64,000 bases of DNA from Parageobacillus caldoxylosilyticus NBRC 107762 (GTDB taxonomy: Bacteria > Bacillota > Bacilli > Bacillales > Anoxybacillaceae), in contig NZ_BAWO01000002.1 in the NCBI RefSeq assembly GCF_000632715.1, positions 1-64,000 of the forward strand, read 5' to 3'. Position 1 is the first letter of the stretch, and every line of letters starts with the position of its first letter. A program made the position numbers and the translations under genes. This document shows positions 42,970 to 53,385 of this stretch, in pieces. Under the pieces are notes generated by a model. That model ran no database searches. It was not told where the DNA came from and saw only the letters and a list, made by a program, of their open reading frames with translations.

Positions 42970-43142
42970 GTTCTTTATACCCCCTTATTTCGTCAAATAC
43001 ATAAAATATCTTTTACAATTATAACACATGTGTCTTTCTTCTTTGTGAAAAAAGTGTGAACATGGTAGAACGCATATGATAAACTTGATACTGTAATTAT
43101 TGTATCATAAAAAAAAGTTTGACAAGAAACTGGGAGGAACCG

Positions 43143-43628
43143 ATGAAAAAACACGCGACGTTCTCTGGCATTATTCTTGTTGGACTGGGCGTTTACTTTT
43201 TGGTGAATCAGCTTCACTCCTCATTTTCACATCTTTTTCAAGATTGGCCGGCGCTGTTAATGATTTTCGGAGCGGCGCTGATCGGCCAGGCGTATTCTGC
43301 CCGTGAATACCAACATCTTTTTCCAGGCATCCTTTTGTTTGGATTCGGACTTCACATTTTATTTGTCCATTGGTTCAAACAATGGCCAAATCATATCGGC
43401 GTCTTTTTCTTTATCATTGCGATAGCGTTTTTCATTAGCTCCTTAAAAGTAAAAAACGGGCTTGGCCAAGGCTTCTTTTTTTTGGCATTAGCCTTTATTA
43501 CGTTGTTTTCCGAACAATTTCAGCCGCTGTTTTATATCGTCGAAACAGGCATCACATCGATTTGGAAATTTTGGCCGCTTGGGCTAATCCTTGTTGGTAT
43601 ATACATATTATTGGTAAAGCGGAAATAA
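43143..43628 (+). CDS. ysxD: YsxD-like membrane protein (LiaI-LiaF-like transmembrane region)
   Basis: A 161-residue polytopic protein with five to six membrane segments in paired arrangement (FSGIILVGLGVYFLVNQ; DWPALLMIFGAALIGQA; FPGILLFGFGLHILF; IGVFFFIIAIAFFISSL; FWPLGLILVGIYILLV), the LiaI/LiaF-type membrane pattern. ATG 43143 has GGGAGGAACC upstream. It lies between hemA and engB, the place of ysxD in B. subtilis, and is transcribed away from hemA. No biochemical role is known; the symbol is by position. Confidence 0.75.
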   Translation: MKKHATFSGIILVGLGVYFLVNQLHSSFSHLFQDWPALLMIFGAALIGQAYSAREYQHLFPGILLFGFGLHILFVHWFKQWPNHIGVFFFIIAIAFFISSLKVKNGLGQGFFFLALAFITLFSEQFQPLFYIVETGITSIWKFWPLGLILVGIYILLVKRK

Positions 43629-43640
43629 TCCATGCAAAAA

Positions 43641-43669
43641 ACACCAGCTTGATGAACGCTGGTGTTTTT
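43641..43669. terminator. Terminator after the ysxD-like gene
   Basis: ACACCAGC (43641-43648) pairs with GCTGGTGT (43658-43665), followed by TTTTT on the plus strand; an A tract on the other side (43635-43641) may let it also work for the minus-strand engB transcript. Confidence 0.87.
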
Positions 43670-43675
43670 CTCGTG

Positions 43676-43725
43676 AACTACCCGCCACCTGCGCTTCGCT
43701 TAGAAGTGGGAGACTTCTTTCGGGA
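43676..43725 (+). mobile_element. Probable relic right end of an IS200/IS605-family element
   Basis: Between the terminator and the engB stop the sequence carries the compact fold typical of IS605/IS1341-type right ends: CCCGCCACC (43681-43689), a loop, then GAAGTGGGAGACTTC (43703-43717), where GAAGT/ACTTC form a hairpin and GTGG can pair back with CCAC, and an outer CGGG (43721-43724). Such ends double as the 3' scaffold of TnpB guide RNAs. No transposase, tnpB or left end is present. The fold is seen; the family origin is from memory of the motif, not a database match. Confidence 0.5.
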
Positions 43726-43729
43726 TATG

Positions 43730-44311
43730 TTAAAGAAATCGCTCCAATGCCGCCCATGCTTCCTCTTTTCCTTGCCCTGTTTCCGCCGAAAACAAGATCA
43801 ATTCATCTCCGTCTGCCATCTTCAACGTTTCGCGCACGACTTTTCTATGCTTCTGCCACTTCCCTTTTGGAACTTTATCCGCTTTTGTGGCAATAATGAT
43901 CGTCGGAATATCATAATGCTTTAAAAACTCATACATCATGACATCATCTTTCGTCGGCGGATGGCGCAAATCAACGATCAGTACCACCGCGCGCAGCTGC
44001 TCTCGTGTCGTAAAATACGTTTCCATCATTTTGCCCCATGCTTCCCGCTCTGATTTCGACACTCGCGCAAAACCGTATCCTGGGACATCGACAAAGTAGA
44101 GCGACTCATTAATTAAATAAAAGTTTAATGTTTGCGTTTTTCCCGGTTTCGATGAGGTACGTGCCAAATTTTTCCGGTTCACCATTTTATTAATAAATGA
44201 AGATTTGCCGACGTTCGAACGCCCGGCGAGCGCAAACTCCGGCAAGTTGCCGGCTGGATATTGCTCCGGCTTTACCGCACTGATGACGATTTCCGCTTTG
44301 GTCACGTTCAT
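43730..44311 (-). CDS. engB: Ribosome biogenesis GTPase EngB (YsxC)
   Basis: A 193-residue essential GTPase for 50S assembly. Motifs: G1 [15 protein letters not shown]2 region [13 protein letters not shown]3 DVPGYGFA, G4 [12 protein letters not shown]5 FSAETGQG. It overlaps the lonA stop by 4 bases, so translation is coupled. Same order as in B. subtilis (lonA-ysxC). Confidence 0.97.
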   Translation of the reverse strand: MNVTKAEIVISAVKPEQYPAGNLPEFALAGRSNVGKSSFINKMVNRKNLARTSSKPGKTQTLNFYLINESLYFVDVPGYGFARVSKSEREAWGKMMETYFTTREQLRAVVLIVDLRHPPTKDDVMMYEFLKHYDIPTIIIATKADKVPKGKWQKHRKVVRETLKMADGDELILFSAETGQGKEEAWAALERFL

Positions 44312-46644
44312 GGCCGATCCCCTACCAACGCATGTGGCAATACTTCATCGAGATGGGAAACAAGAACAAATTGCAAATCTTTTTTTACCACATCAGGAAT
44401 ATCGTCTAAATCTTTTTCATTGTCCTTTGGCAAAATGACTTTTTTCAAGCCGGCGCGATGGGCGCTTAACGTTTTTTCTTTTAATCCGCCGATTGGGAGA
44501 ACGCGGCCGCGCAGCGTGATTTCTCCCGTCATGCCAACAAAACGGCTTACCGGCCGGCCTGTTAAGGCGGAAATCAGCGCAGTTGCAATCGTAATCCCGG
44601 CCGATGGCCCGTCTTTCGGCACCGCGCCTTCGGGAACGTGAATATGAATATCGTATTTTTCATGAAACTCTGGATCGATGCCAAGCTGTTCGGCCCGCGA
44701 ACGTACATAGCTAAATGCCGCTTGGGCTGATTCTTTCATGACATCGCCTAATTTTCCGGTCAGCACCAGCTTTCCTTTTCCCGGAGCCAGCGACACTTCA
44801 ATCGATAACGTATCGCCGCCAAACGCTGTGTAGGCAAGCCCCGTCGCCACGCCGACTTGATCTTCCAATTCTGCCTGCCCGTAACGGTATTTTCTTTTGC
44901 CTAGAAATTCTTCAATATTTTTTTTCGTGATAATAACACGCTTTTTCTCTTCCGCGACAATCAGGCGCGCCGTTTTTCGGCAAATCGCGGCCAGCTGCCG
45001 CTCCAATTCGCGCACCCCTGCTTCCCGGGTATAATGGCGGATGATATCAAGCATCGCCTCATCGCGGATTTGCAAAGCCGATTTTTTGAGTCCGTGCTCT
45101 TTCAGCTGTTTTGGCAGCAAATGACGTTTCGCGATTTGCAGCTTTTCCACTTCCGTATAACCAGGAATGTGGATGACTTCCATCCGGTCTAAAAGCGGCT
45201 GCGGAATCGTCGTTAAGTTGTTCGCCGTCGCAATAAACATGACTTTCGATAAATCATAAGGTTCTTCAATGTAATGGTCGCTGAACGTATGGTTTTGCTC
45301 CGGATCGAGCACTTCCAAGAGCGCTGCGGACGGGTCGCCGCGAAAATCGCTCGACATTTTATCGATTTCATCAAGCAAAAATACCGGATTAATCGTCCCC
45401 GCTTTTTTCATTCCTTGAATAATCCGCCCTGGCATCGCGCCGACGTAGGTGCGGCGATGGCCGCGAATTTCCGATTCATCGCGGACGCCGCCTAAAGAAA
45501 TGCGAACAAAGCGGCGGTTGAGCGCTTTTGCAATCGAACGAGCCAGCGATGTTTTTCCAACCCCCGGCGGCCCTGCCAAACAAAGAATCGGGCCTTTTAA
45601 CGATTTCGTCAGCTGCTGCACAGATAAAAATTCCAGCACCCGCTCTTTGACTTTTTCAAGACCGTAATGATCTTCATTTAATATTGTCTCCGCTCGTTTA
45701 ATATCGTGAATGTCTTCCGTCTGTTTCGACCACGGAAGGGCAATCAGCCAGTCTAAATAGTTGCGGATGACTGCGCTTTCCGCCGAGGTCGCCGGGATTT
45801 TTTCGTAGCGGTCCAGCTCTTTGAGCGCGGTTTCTTTTACATGGCTAGGCATGCCGGCCGCTTCGATTTTTTCTTTTAATGTTTCGACTTCCCCTGCTTT
45901 GCCCTCTTTTTCGCCTAGTTCTTTTTGAATCGCCTTCATTTGCTCACGCAGATAATATTCTTTTTGCGTGCGCTCCATCGACTGTTTGACGCGCATGCTG
46001 ATTTTTTTCTCAAGCTGAAGAACTTCTTTTTCATTATGTAGAATTTGAATGATTTTATTGATTCGCTCTTTTATATCAATCGTTTCAAGAATACGCTGTT
46101 TTTCTTCAAGTTTCAGCGGCAAATGGGAAGCGATAATGTCAGCCATTCGTCCCGGCTCATCAATATCGACAATCGAAGCATAAATATCCGCAGATAACCG
46201 TTTCGACAAGTTTATGTACTGTTCAAAATATTCGAGCATCGTCCGTTTTAACGCTTCATCTTCTAAATCCTTTGCAGAACGATCAACAAATTTTTCCACT
46301 TTTACAACAAAATATGGTTCTTCGCTGACTACTTCGGTAATGAATGCCCGCGCCATTCCCTCCACTAACACGCGAAATGTTCCGTTCGGAAGCTTCAGCA
46401 GCTGTTTTACGCGAGCAAGCGTCCCCATTTTATACAAATCATCCATATCCGGTTCATCGACGGAAACATCTTTTTGCGATGTCAATAAAATGATATGATC
46501 CTCGACCATCGCCTGCTCAAGCGCTTTTACCGATTTCTCCCGTCCAACATCCAAATGCAATACCATCGTTGGAAAAACAAGCAACCCCCTTAGCGGCAAA
46601 AGGGGAACGACAAGCTCCTTTTTCTTCACCACGAACACCTCCAT
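44308..46644 (-). CDS. lonA: ATP-dependent protease LonA
   Basis: A 778-residue heat-shock-type protease. The N-terminal substrate domain starts [20 protein letters not shown], the AAA+ core has [20 protein letters not shown] and [10 protein letters not shown], and the protease domain carries the Ser-Lys dyad ([10 protein letters not shown] and [15 protein letters not shown]). Two adjacent start codons are possible at the N terminus; ATG 46644 has GGAGGTG-like DNA upstream. Own promoter upstream, separate from lonB. Confidence 0.96.
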   Translation of the reverse strand: MEVFVVKKKELVVPLLPLRGLLVFPTMVLHLDVGREKSVKALEQAMVEDHIILLTSQKDVSVDEPDMDDLYKMGTLARVKQLLKLPNGTFRVLVEGMARAFITEVVSEEPYFVVKVEKFVDRSAKDLEDEALKRTMLEYFEQYINLSKRLSADIYASIVDIDEPGRMADIIASHLPLKLEEKQRILETIDIKERINKIIQILHNEKEVLQLEKKISMRVKQSMERTQKEYYLREQMKAIQKELGEKEGKAGEVETLKEKIEAAGMPSHVKETALKELDRYEKIPATSAESAVIRNYLDWLIALPWSKQTEDIHDIKRAETILNEDHYGLEKVKERVLEFLSVQQLTKSLKGPILCLAGPPGVGKTSLARSIAKALNRRFVRISLGGVRDESEIRGHRRTYVGAMPGRIIQGMKKAGTINPVFLLDEIDKMSSDFRGDPSAALLEVLDPEQNHTFSDHYIEEPYDLSKVMFIATANNLTTIPQPLLDRMEVIHIPGYTEVEKLQIAKRHLLPKQLKEHGLKKSALQIRDEAMLDIIRHYTREAGVRELERQLAAICRKTARLIVAEEKKRVIITKKNIEEFLGKRKYRYGQAELEDQVGVATGLAYTAFGGDTLSIEVSLAPGKGKLVLTGKLGDVMKESAQAAFSYVRSRAEQLGIDPEFHEKYDIHIHVPEGAVPKDGPSAGITIATALISALTGRPVSRFVGMTGEITLRGRVLPIGGLKEKTLSAHRAGLKKVILPKDNEKDLDDIPDVVKKDLQFVLVSHLDEVLPHALVGDRP

Positions 46645-46665
46645 ATCTCGCTTCTATTCGTCTAT

Positions 46666-46693
46666 TGTATAGCACGGCAGTACAATTTGTAAA
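46666..46693 (-). promoter_or_regulatory. Candidate lonA promoter
   Basis: On the minus strand TTTACA (46688-46693) and TATACA (46666-46671) are 16 bases apart, about 22 bases before lonA. The remaining upstream stretch to 46880 contains no gene I can support; it holds a perfect 12-base palindrome TTCGCATGCGAA (46785-46796). Confidence 0.55.
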
Positions 46694-46880
46694 ATTCCAT
46701 GACGCAATTGGGCTCGATCTATTTCCTCACAAATCACTCACTATTTTTGGCGGACAAAACAGTCAGCCTAAAGGACGTTCTTCGTTCGCATGCGAAGGCG
46801 GAAAAGCTATTCCTGAACAAAACGCCTAATGCCAAAATCCGCTTTTTCTTGTGAACCTCTTGTTTAAGAATATAATACAA

Positions 46881-46922
46881 AGAAAAACCGACTTCGACAT
46901 CTTTTTTGTTTCGTCGAAGTCG
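46881..46922 (-). terminator. Terminator after lonB
   Basis: CGACTTCGAC (46889-46898) pairs with GTCGAAGTCG (46913-46922), followed on the minus strand by TTTTTCT. It lies 11 bases after the lonB stop. Confidence 0.88.
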
Positions 46923-46933
46923 TTACATTACGG

Positions 46934-48604
46934 TCACACGCTCTTCGTTTCGGAGCGATCGGCAGCCGCAGGAATGGCATCGTTCGGCAAGGCGGCCTCT
47001 TCGCCAAATACGTGCGAAAATACTTCCTCTAAACGGCGAACCGGAATGATTTCAATCCCTTCTACTTCCTGTAAAATCGACTGCATATTTTCGGCCGGAA
47101 TGATCACTTTTTTTGCCCCAGCCTGTTTCGCCGCCTTGATTTTTGGAAAGATTCCTCCGACCGGCTTGACATAACCGCGAATGCTGATCTCCCCTGTCAT
47201 GGCTATGGTACAATCAACAGGCAGCTGGTAAATCGCGGAATAAATTCCGGTCGCAATGGCAATTCCCGCCGATGGTCCGTCAATGGGCACCCCGCCTGGA
47301 AAATTCACATGGATATCATAGCGGTCCGCCGGCACTCCCATCGCCCGCAATACGGTGATGACATTTTCCGCCGACCCTCTTGCCATGCTTTTGCGGCGAA
47401 TCGATTTTTCCCGGCTTCCGATGCTTTCTTCTTCGACGATGCCAGTGATATTGATGGTTCCTTTTTCTTTTGCCGGCAGCGCAGTGACTTCAATTTCCAA
47501 AAGCGCGCCAGTATTCGGTCCGTATACCGCCAGACCGTTAACAATCCCGACTGACGGCGTTCCTGCAATTTTCTTTTCATACCGAGGTGACAATTGACTC
47601 GAGTGAATGACCCATTCAATATCTTTATCTAAAATCTTTTCGCGGTTTTCGGAAATGGCAATCCCCGCGGCAATTTGCATGATATTGACCGCTTCCCGGC
47701 CGTTGCGCGCATAGGACGCAAGAATACGAATTCCATTTTCTGACACTTTCAACCGGATTTTTTCCGCCGCCTTTTTCGCAATAAGCGCAATTTCATCTTG
47801 GTCCAGTTCGCGGAAAAATACTTCTAAACAACGTGAACGAATCGCTGGCGGAATTTCATTCGGCGTTCTTGTCGTCGCTCCTACAAGACGGAAGTCCGCC
47901 GGGAGGCCGTTTTGGAAAATGTCGTGGATGTGGCTCGGAATTTGTGGATTTTCCTTGCTGTAATAGGCGCTTTCAAAAAATACTTTGCGATCTTCCAATA
48001 CTTTTAATAATTTATTCATCTGAATCGGATGAAGTTCGCCAATTTCGTCAATAAACAAAACTCCGCCGTGCGCATTGGTGACCGCGCCTTGTTTCGGCTG
48101 CGGAATGCCTGCTTGGCCCATTGCCCCGGCACCTTGATAAATTGGATCGTGCACCGAGCCGATTAACGGGTCGGCGATGCCGCGTTCGTCAAATCGCGCT
48201 GTTGTGGCATCCAACTCGACAAACACGGCGTTTTTCTTAAATGGAGAAAGCGGATTTTTTTTCGCTTCTTCCAACACAAGGCGGGCTGCTGCCGTTTTTC
48301 CAACGCCAGGAGGTCCGTAGATAATGACATGCTGCGGATTTGGGCCGCATAATGCCGCTTTAAGCGCTTTAATTCCATCTTCCTGTCCAACAATATCCTC
48401 AAAACTTTTCGGTCGCACTTTTTCCGCCAACGGCTCAGTCAGGGAAATGGACCGCAGTTTCCGCAGCTGCTCCATTTCTTTTCGGGATTCCTTGTCAATG
48501 GAAACTTTTTGCACCCGCTGGCTTTTCAGCAGATTCCAAAAATAAAGGCCGATAATAATCCCGAAAAACAATTGTATCAATAACACAACGTTTGTCCAAT
48601 TCAT
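46934..48604 (-). CDS. lonB: Sporulation-associated Lon-like protease LonB
   Basis: A 556-residue membrane-anchored Lon-type protease. An N-terminal membrane helix (VVLLIQLFFGIIIGLYFWNL) replaces the LonA N domain; the AAA+ part has [20 protein letters not shown] and GVLFIDEIGEL; the protease part has DGPSAGIAIATG and PVGGIFPKIKAAKQAG. ATG 48602-48604 has AGGAGGATTT in front; the open extension to 48697 is not supported. In B. subtilis lonB is expressed in the forespore. Stands between clpX and lonA as there. Confidence 0.95.
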   Translation of the reverse strand: MNWTNVVLLIQLFFGIIIGLYFWNLLKSQRVQKVSIDKESRKEMEQLRKLRSISLTEPLAEKVRPKSFEDIVGQEDGIKALKAALCGPNPQHVIIYGPPGVGKTAAARLVLEEAKKNPLSPFKKNAVFVELDATTARFDERGIADPLIGSVHDPIYQGAGAMGQAGIPQPKQGAVTNAHGGVLFIDEIGELHPIQMNKLLKVLEDRKVFFESAYYSKENPQIPSHIHDIFQNGLPADFRLVGATTRTPNEIPPAIRSRCLEVFFRELDQDEIALIAKKAAEKIRLKVSENGIRILASYARNGREAVNIMQIAAGIAISENREKILDKDIEWVIHSSQLSPRYEKKIAGTPSVGIVNGLAVYGPNTGALLEIEVTALPAKEKGTINITGIVEEESIGSREKSIRRKSMARGSAENVITVLRAMGVPADRYDIHVNFPGGVPIDGPSAGIAIATGIYSAIYQLPVDCTIAMTGEISIRGYVKPVGGIFPKIKAAKQAGAKKVIIPAENMQSILQEVEGIEIIPVRRLEEVFSHVFGEEAALPNDAIPAAADRSETKSV

Positions 48605-48675
48605 TTGCTGAAATCCTCCTGCCTTCAAATAGTATGTAGTATGATAGTATCTCCGCGAACAGGCAGGAATAAACA

Positions 48676-48711
48676 AAAAAAGAAACCGCCTTATCAATAA
48701 AGGCAGTTTCC
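48676..48711 (-). terminator. Terminator after clpX
   Basis: On the minus strand GAAACTGCCTT (48701-48711) pairs with AAGGCGGTTTC (48683-48693) with one wobble pair, followed by TTTTTTTG. It separates clpX from lonB. Confidence 0.87.
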
Positions 48712-48721
48712 CTCTGACTGA

Positions 48722-49987
48722 TTATGCCGATGTTTTCCGTTCTTGTTCCACAACGGTGCCATCGTGGCGAATTAATTTTGGCGGCTTATTATCGCGAACC
48801 GTTTCGAGCGTAATAATGCATTTTTGCACGTCTTCACGGGACGGAAGCTCGAACATGACATCAAGCATAATGCCTTCAATAATCGAGCGAAGGCCGCGCG
48901 CCCCTGTTTTCCGCTCAATCGCTTTTTTCGCGATTTCCCGCAATGCTTCCTCTTCAAATTCGAGTTCGACTCCATCGAGCTCCAACATTTTTTGGTATTG
49001 TTTGACAATCGCGTTTTTCGGTTTTGTCAAGATATCGATCAGCGCTTGCTCATCAAGCGGCTCTAATGTAGTAATCACCGGGAGACGGCCGATAAATTCT
49101 GGAATCAACCCAAACTTTAATAGATCCTCCGGCAGCACCTTGGACAGTAAATTCTTCTCGTCCACGTCTGACTGCTGCATGTCAGCGCCGAATCCGATTA
49201 CTTTTTTCCCTAGACGGCGCTTAATTATCGGCTCAATCCCATCAAACGCACCGCCGCAAATAAATAAAATGTTCGTCGTATCAATTTGAATAAACTCTTG
49301 ATGCGGATGTTTGCGGCCGCCTTGCGGAGGAACGCTTGCAATCGTCCCCTCTAAAATTTTCAGCAGCGCCTGCTGCACCCCTTCACCAGATACATCGCGA
49401 GTAATGGATGGATTTTCCGACTTACGGGCGATTTTATCGATCTCATCGATATAAATGATGCCTTTTTCCGCCCGCTCTACATCGTAGTCGGCTGCCTGAA
49501 TCAGTTTCAGTAAAATGTTTTCTACGTCTTCCCCAACATATCCGGCTTCCGTCAGCGATGTCGCGTCGGCAATCGCAAACGGCACGTTCAAAATGCGCGC
49601 CAATGTTTGCGCCAGCAGCGTTTTTCCGCTTCCTGTCGGCCCGATCATTAAAATGTTGCTTTTCGATAATTCAACATCATCGATTTTACTGCCGGAATTA
49701 ATGCGCTTATAGTGGTTGTAAACGGCCACCGCCAGCGATTTTTTTGCCTCATCCTGGCCGATGACATATTCATCTAAAATTTCGCGAATTTCCATCGGCT
49801 TCGGCACATCTTTAAATTCGAATTCTTCTTCATTGCCCAGCTCTTCTTCCACAATTTCCGTACAAAGCTCGATGCACTCGTCACATATGTATACGCCTGG
49901 ACCGGCAACGAGCTTGCGCACTTGATCTTGCGTCTTTCCGCAAAACGAACACTTTAACTGTCCTTTCTCATCATTAAATTTAAACAT
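48722..49987 (-). CDS. clpX: ATP-dependent unfoldase ClpX
   Basis: A 421-residue AAA+ unfoldase partner of ClpP. The N-terminal zinc finger is [13 protein letters not shown] and CDECIELC; Walker A is [15 protein letters not shown], Walker [11 protein letters not shown]; the ClpP-binding IGF loop is [13 protein letters not shown] 49985-49987 (AAGGGGTGAAAC upstream) starts [16 protein letters not shown]; the in-frame codon at 50059 adds non-family residues. It follows tig. Confidence 0.97.
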   Translation of the reverse strand: MFKFNDEKGQLKCSFCGKTQDQVRKLVAGPGVYICDECIELCTEIVEEELGNEEEFEFKDVPKPMEIREILDEYVIGQDEAKKSLAVAVYNHYKRINSGSKIDDVELSKSNILMIGPTGSGKTLLAQTLARILNVPFAIADATSLTEAGYVGEDVENILLKLIQAADYDVERAEKGIIYIDEIDKIARKSENPSITRDVSGEGVQQALLKILEGTIASVPPQGGRKHPHQEFIQIDTTNILFICGGAFDGIEPIIKRRLGKKVIGFGADMQQSDVDEKNLLSKVLPEDLLKFGLIPEFIGRLPVITTLEPLDEQALIDILTKPKNAIVKQYQKMLELDGVELEFEEEALREIAKKAIERKTGARGLRSIIEGIMLDVMFELPSREDVQKCIITLETVRDNKPPKLIRHDGTVVEQERKTSA

Positions 49988-50162
49988 TTGTTTCACCCCT
50001 TGCTCCGAAATCGCACCACTTGTATGTATTTTATTTCCTTTGCAAAACTTCGCCGACAAAACTTATGTATTCGTCATTTTATCATAAATTATCCTCAAAA
50101 GGCTAATGAAAAAAATATAATTCGTTAGAAAAATTAGAAAATTTTTTATCACACCCCATTTT

Positions 50163-50203
50163 TTGTTATAAAGAACAAGGCACGAACGTCTCGCGCCTTG
50201 TTC
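50163..50203 (-). terminator. Terminator after tig
   Basis: GAACAAGGC (50173-50181) pairs with GCCTTGTTC (50195-50203) just beyond the tig stop. The following minus-strand DNA (TTTATAACAAAA) is only moderately T-rich, so termination may be partial. Confidence 0.7.
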
Positions 50204-50214
50204 TCTATAATATA

Positions 50215-51501
50215 TTATGCCGCAACTTTGCTATGCTCTACAAGAAAATCAACCGTTTTGCGCCATTTTAAATCTTCTTTGACGCCTTCTAGGCTTCCTA
50301 ATAGCTCTTTTAATTTTCCGACTTCCAAATTATAGGCTTTCGCCATTTTTTCCAATTCTTCGTTGACTTCTTCTTCTGTTACTTCAATATTTTCTGCCTT
50401 TGCGATTGCTTCAAGCGTCAAGGCAACGCGGACGCGTTTTTCGGCATCTTCTTTCATTTGCTCGCGCAAAGCTGCTTCGTCTTGGCCAGAGAATTGATAG
50501 TAAAGGTCAAGGTTTAGCCCTTGCATTTGCAAACGTTGATCAAACTCGCGCAACATACGGTCGGTTTCATTTTTTATCATCACTTCTGGAATATCAATTT
50601 CGGCATTTTCCGCCGCTTTTTCGACCAACGCGTCGCGCAGCGCTGCTTCTGCTTCATTCTTTTTCGCTTCTTCTAGTCTTTTGCGGATTTTTTCTTTTAA
50701 TTGTTCCAGCGTTTCTACTTCATCGTCCACATCTTTGGCAAATTCGTCGTCTAATGCCGGAAGACGTTTTTCTTTTACTTCATGCACTTTCACCTTAAAT
50801 GTTGCCGGCTTGCCCGCCAACTCTTTCGCATGATATTCTTCCGGGAATGTCACTTCAATTTCTTTTTCTTCTCCTGCTTGCATGCCGATCAACTGATCTT
50901 CAAATCCCGGAATGAATGTGCCAGAGCCGATTTCGAGCGAGTAGTTTTCCGCTTTGCCGCCTTCAAACGGCTCGCCGTCAACAAATCCTTCGAAGTCGAT
51001 TACTGCGGTGTCGCCGTTTTCAATTTTGCCATCCTCTTTGACGACAAGCTCTGCATAGTTTTCTTGCAGACGTTTTAATTCCTTTTCTACATCTTCATCG
51101 GTCACTGTCGTATCCATTTTTTCTACTTCTAATCCTTTATATTGGCCTAATTTCACTTCCGGCTTCACCGTTACTTTTGCTTTAAAAATAAGGTTTTTTC
51201 CTTTTTCCATTTGCTCAATATCAATCTCCGGAATATCGACAGGCTCAATTCCTGCTTCTTCGACCGCTTTGGCATATGCTTCCGGCAATAAAATGTCTAA
51301 TGCGTCTTGATATAAAGCTTCGACACCAAAGCGTTTTTCAAAAATCACGCGCGGCACTTTGCCTTTGCGGAATCCTGGAAGTGTAATATTTTTCACTACC
51401 TTTTTAAATGCTGCATCCAAGCCTTCATTTACTTTTTCCGCGTCCACTTCAACCGTAAGAACGCCCTCGTTTCCTTCGAGTTTTTCCCATTTGACTGACA
51501 T
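50215..51501 (-). CDS. tig: Trigger factor chaperone
   Basis: A 428-residue ribosome-bound chaperone and peptidyl-prolyl isomerase. The ribosome-binding loop GFRKGKVPR is near residue 45, an FKBP-type domain spans about 150-240 ([34 protein letters not shown]), and a helical C domain follows. ATG 51499-51501 has TTGGAGGGA upstream. Confidence 0.97.
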   Translation of the reverse strand: MSVKWEKLEGNEGVLTVEVDAEKVNEGLDAAFKKVVKNITLPGFRKGKVPRVIFEKRFGVEALYQDALDILLPEAYAKAVEEAGIEPVDIPEIDIEQMEKGKNLIFKAKVTVKPEVKLGQYKGLEVEKMDTTVTDEDVEKELKRLQENYAELVVKEDGKIENGDTAVIDFEGFVDGEPFEGGKAENYSLEIGSGTFIPGFEDQLIGMQAGEEKEIEVTFPEEYHAKELAGKPATFKVKVHEVKEKRLPALDDEFAKDVDDEVETLEQLKEKIRKRLEEAKKNEAEAALRDALVEKAAENAEIDIPEVMIKNETDRMLREFDQRLQMQGLNLDLYYQFSGQDEAALREQMKEDAEKRVRVALTLEAIAKAENIEVTEEEVNEELEKMAKAYNLEVGKLKELLGSLEGVKEDLKWRKTVDFLVEHSKVAA

Positions 51502-51544
51502 AATATTCCCTCCAACCAAAAATCATTATAAATAAAAAAGGCGG

Positions 51545-51578
51545 AAGATAATGAAACGGCTCCGGTTTTCATTATCTT
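51545..51578 (-). terminator. Long hairpin between ysoA and tig
   Basis: AAGATAATGAAA (51545-51556) pairs with TTTCATTATCTT (51567-51578), a 12-bp perfect stem. On the minus strand it is followed by CCGCC and then TTTTTTATTT. It may end ysoA transcription, or act in the tig leader; the gap before the T run makes it atypical. Confidence 0.6.
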
Positions 51579-51680
51579 GTTATCTTTCCCATATATGTAG
51601 TGAAACATACAAAAACATATACGCAATACAGCCATTATATTATAACATACAACAATAATGTTTCAATATGAAGTAAGCGA

Positions 51681-52664
51681 TTAAAAGTAGGAAAAATTCT
51701 CTATTTCGCAAAGTTTGTCGCAAAGCGGGGCGATCTCTTCCCCTGAAACACCATATCGGGCAGCAATTTTCTCCATCGCTGCAGGCACTCCTTGAAATTG
51801 GCAAGCAACAAAATGAAGCGCCGCCATCCATGCTTTGCTTGCGGCAGGCTCGGGAGAAAACGGATAAAGAACATACGTGTAACGAAGCCAAATCTCTGCC
51901 GCAACATCATACAAGCCTGGATTTTCGCTTGCGAGACAATGTTCCAGACGCTCGAGCAGCTCTGCCGCAAACGCGGTTTCCGCTTGTTCGTTTAACAGCG
52001 CCGGCGTCACTTCGATTCTTTTTCCAAATTTTTCAACTATCACGACATCATCAATCTTTTTTAACGTAAGCAAACGCAGCAGCATCGTCTTGACGATCGG
52101 GCTGTTTGTTTCATTGACTAAATATTGCTTTAATTGAGGAAGTACAGGAACAATATCTTCCTTCTCCAGCTGCCTGATTACATGCATATGTTCCGTTATA
52201 TCGCTTGACTCGAGCAACCTCTGCACTTTCGCTTGTTCGGCAGGAGGCAACGGGCGTTTATTCATTTTTTGGACGAAACGAAACAGGTTTAGCAAGTTTT
52301 CCCGTAAGGAAGCAGGAAGAGGATGATGACGCAGCGCATCGCGGATGACCGTTTCTGCTTGTTCATACCGGTGCGTTTGCATTAAGATGGACAAATACAT
52401 TTGCAATAAATCCATATTCCCTTCATTTTCCTGCAACAATACGCGCAAGCGGCGCTCCGCTTCATGGAAATTCCCTAGTTCATAATGGCAGACGGCTATG
52501 CTGAGCTGGACGGAAAAACGGCGCTCCCCAAGCTGCTCTGCCTCGCTGAAAAAATAAAGGGCTTCCTCGTACCGTTTCGCCTGCAATGCCTCCAGTCCTT
52601 CTTCCACAAGCCGTTCCTTTACGCGCGGAAACAAAATAACTTTTCCGTTTTTATCCTTGTTCAT
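51681..52664 (-). CDS. ysoA: TPR-repeat protein YsoA
   Basis: A 327-residue soluble protein with tetratricopeptide-like repeats in the first half (EEGLEALQAKRYEEALYFFS, CHYELGNFHEAERRLRVLL, ILMQTHRYEQAETVIRDAL). No catalytic motif is visible. ATG 52662-52664 has GGAGCGGG upstream; the frame is open to 52733 but without support. Located between tig and leuD, as ysoA in B. subtilis. Function unknown; protein-protein contacts are inferred from TPR. Confidence 0.85.
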   Translation of the reverse strand: MNKDKNGKVILFPRVKERLVEEGLEALQAKRYEEALYFFSEAEQLGERRFSVQLSIAVCHYELGNFHEAERRLRVLLQENEGNMDLLQMYLSILMQTHRYEQAETVIRDALRHHPLPASLRENLLNLFRFVQKMNKRPLPPAEQAKVQRLLESSDITEHMHVIRQLEKEDIVPVLPQLKQYLVNETNSPIVKTMLLRLLTLKKIDDVVIVEKFGKRIEVTPALLNEQAETAFAAELLERLEHCLASENPGLYDVAAEIWLRYTYVLYPFSPEPAASKAWMAALHFVACQFQGVPAAMEKIAARYGVSGEEIAPLCDKLCEIENFSYF

Positions 52665-52733
52665 CTTCGCCCGCTCCAATAAAATTTTTGACACAAGTGT
52701 AACAAGTTTTCCGGCAAGATACAAGCAAAACAT

Positions 52734-52772
52734 GCAAAAAGCTGTTCCAACGTTTTTTGTCGGAACAGCTTT
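52734..52772 (-). terminator. Terminator of the ilv-leu operon
   Basis: AAAGCTGTTCC (52738-52748) pairs perfectly with GGAACAGCTTT (52762-52772), with TTTTTGC following on the minus strand. It ends the ilvB-to-leuD transcript. Confidence 0.9.
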
Positions 52773-52778
52773 CCACCG

Positions 52779-53372
52779 TTACGGCATCGGGCAGTGCTTT
52801 CTTTCGTATTCAGCGATATACGGCTCATAAACGAAAGTCAAATCGATTTCATCCCAGCCTTTTAATAGGAGCTGTTTGCGGTATGGATCAATAGCAAACG
52901 CCCGCGCAAATCCGTGATCGTCGTATACCTGCTGCTTTTCCAGCGAAATCGTTAATTCGTAATCCGCCTTTTTGCTTTCCCGCAATAAATATTCCACATC
53001 TTCTTTCGCCAGTTGAATCGGCAGCAGCCCATTTTTTAAACAGTTGTTGTAAAAGATGTCGGCAAACGAAGGAGCAATAATCGCCTGAAATCCGTAATCT
53101 TGCAGCGCCCATGGCGCGTGTTCGCGCGAGGAACCGCATCCAAAGTTTTCGTTGGCAACGAGAATCGTGGCTCCTTCGTTTTCCGGCCAGTTCAGCTCAA
53201 AAGCAGGATTCGGTTTTTCTCCGTCGATATAGCGCCAATCGTAAAAGAGAAACTTGCCGAACCCGGTTCGTTCAATTCGTTTTAAAAACTGCTTCGGAAT
53301 AATTTGGTCTGTATCAATGTTGGCGCGGTCGATGCCGGCTACTTTCCCTTTATGAATGGTAAATGGCTTCAC
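52779..53372 (-). CDS. leuD: 3-isopropylmalate dehydratase small subunit LeuD
   Basis: A 197-residue swivel-domain subunit of isopropylmalate isomerase. It opens MKPFTIHKGKVAGIDRANID, then TDQIIPKQFLKRI, and has the active-site loop FGCGSSREHAPWAL. It pairs with LeuC, which carries the iron-sulfur cluster. Last gene of the operon, 13 bases after leuC. Confidence 0.97.
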   Translation of the reverse strand: MKPFTIHKGKVAGIDRANIDTDQIIPKQFLKRIERTGFGKFLFYDWRYIDGEKPNPAFELNWPENEGATILVANENFGCGSSREHAPWALQDYGFQAIIAPSFADIFYNNCLKNGLLPIQLAKEDVEYLLRESKKADYELTISLEKQQVYDDHGFARAFAIDPYRKQLLLKGWDEIDLTFVYEPYIAEYERKHCPMP

Positions 53373-53385
53373 ACGTTTCCCCTCC

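Noticed and set aside
43005-43030. Possible PerR box upstream of hemA
   Set aside because: One half (TTATAAT) matches but the other half has several mismatches; B. subtilis hemA is PerR-regulated, but this site is not good enough to claim.
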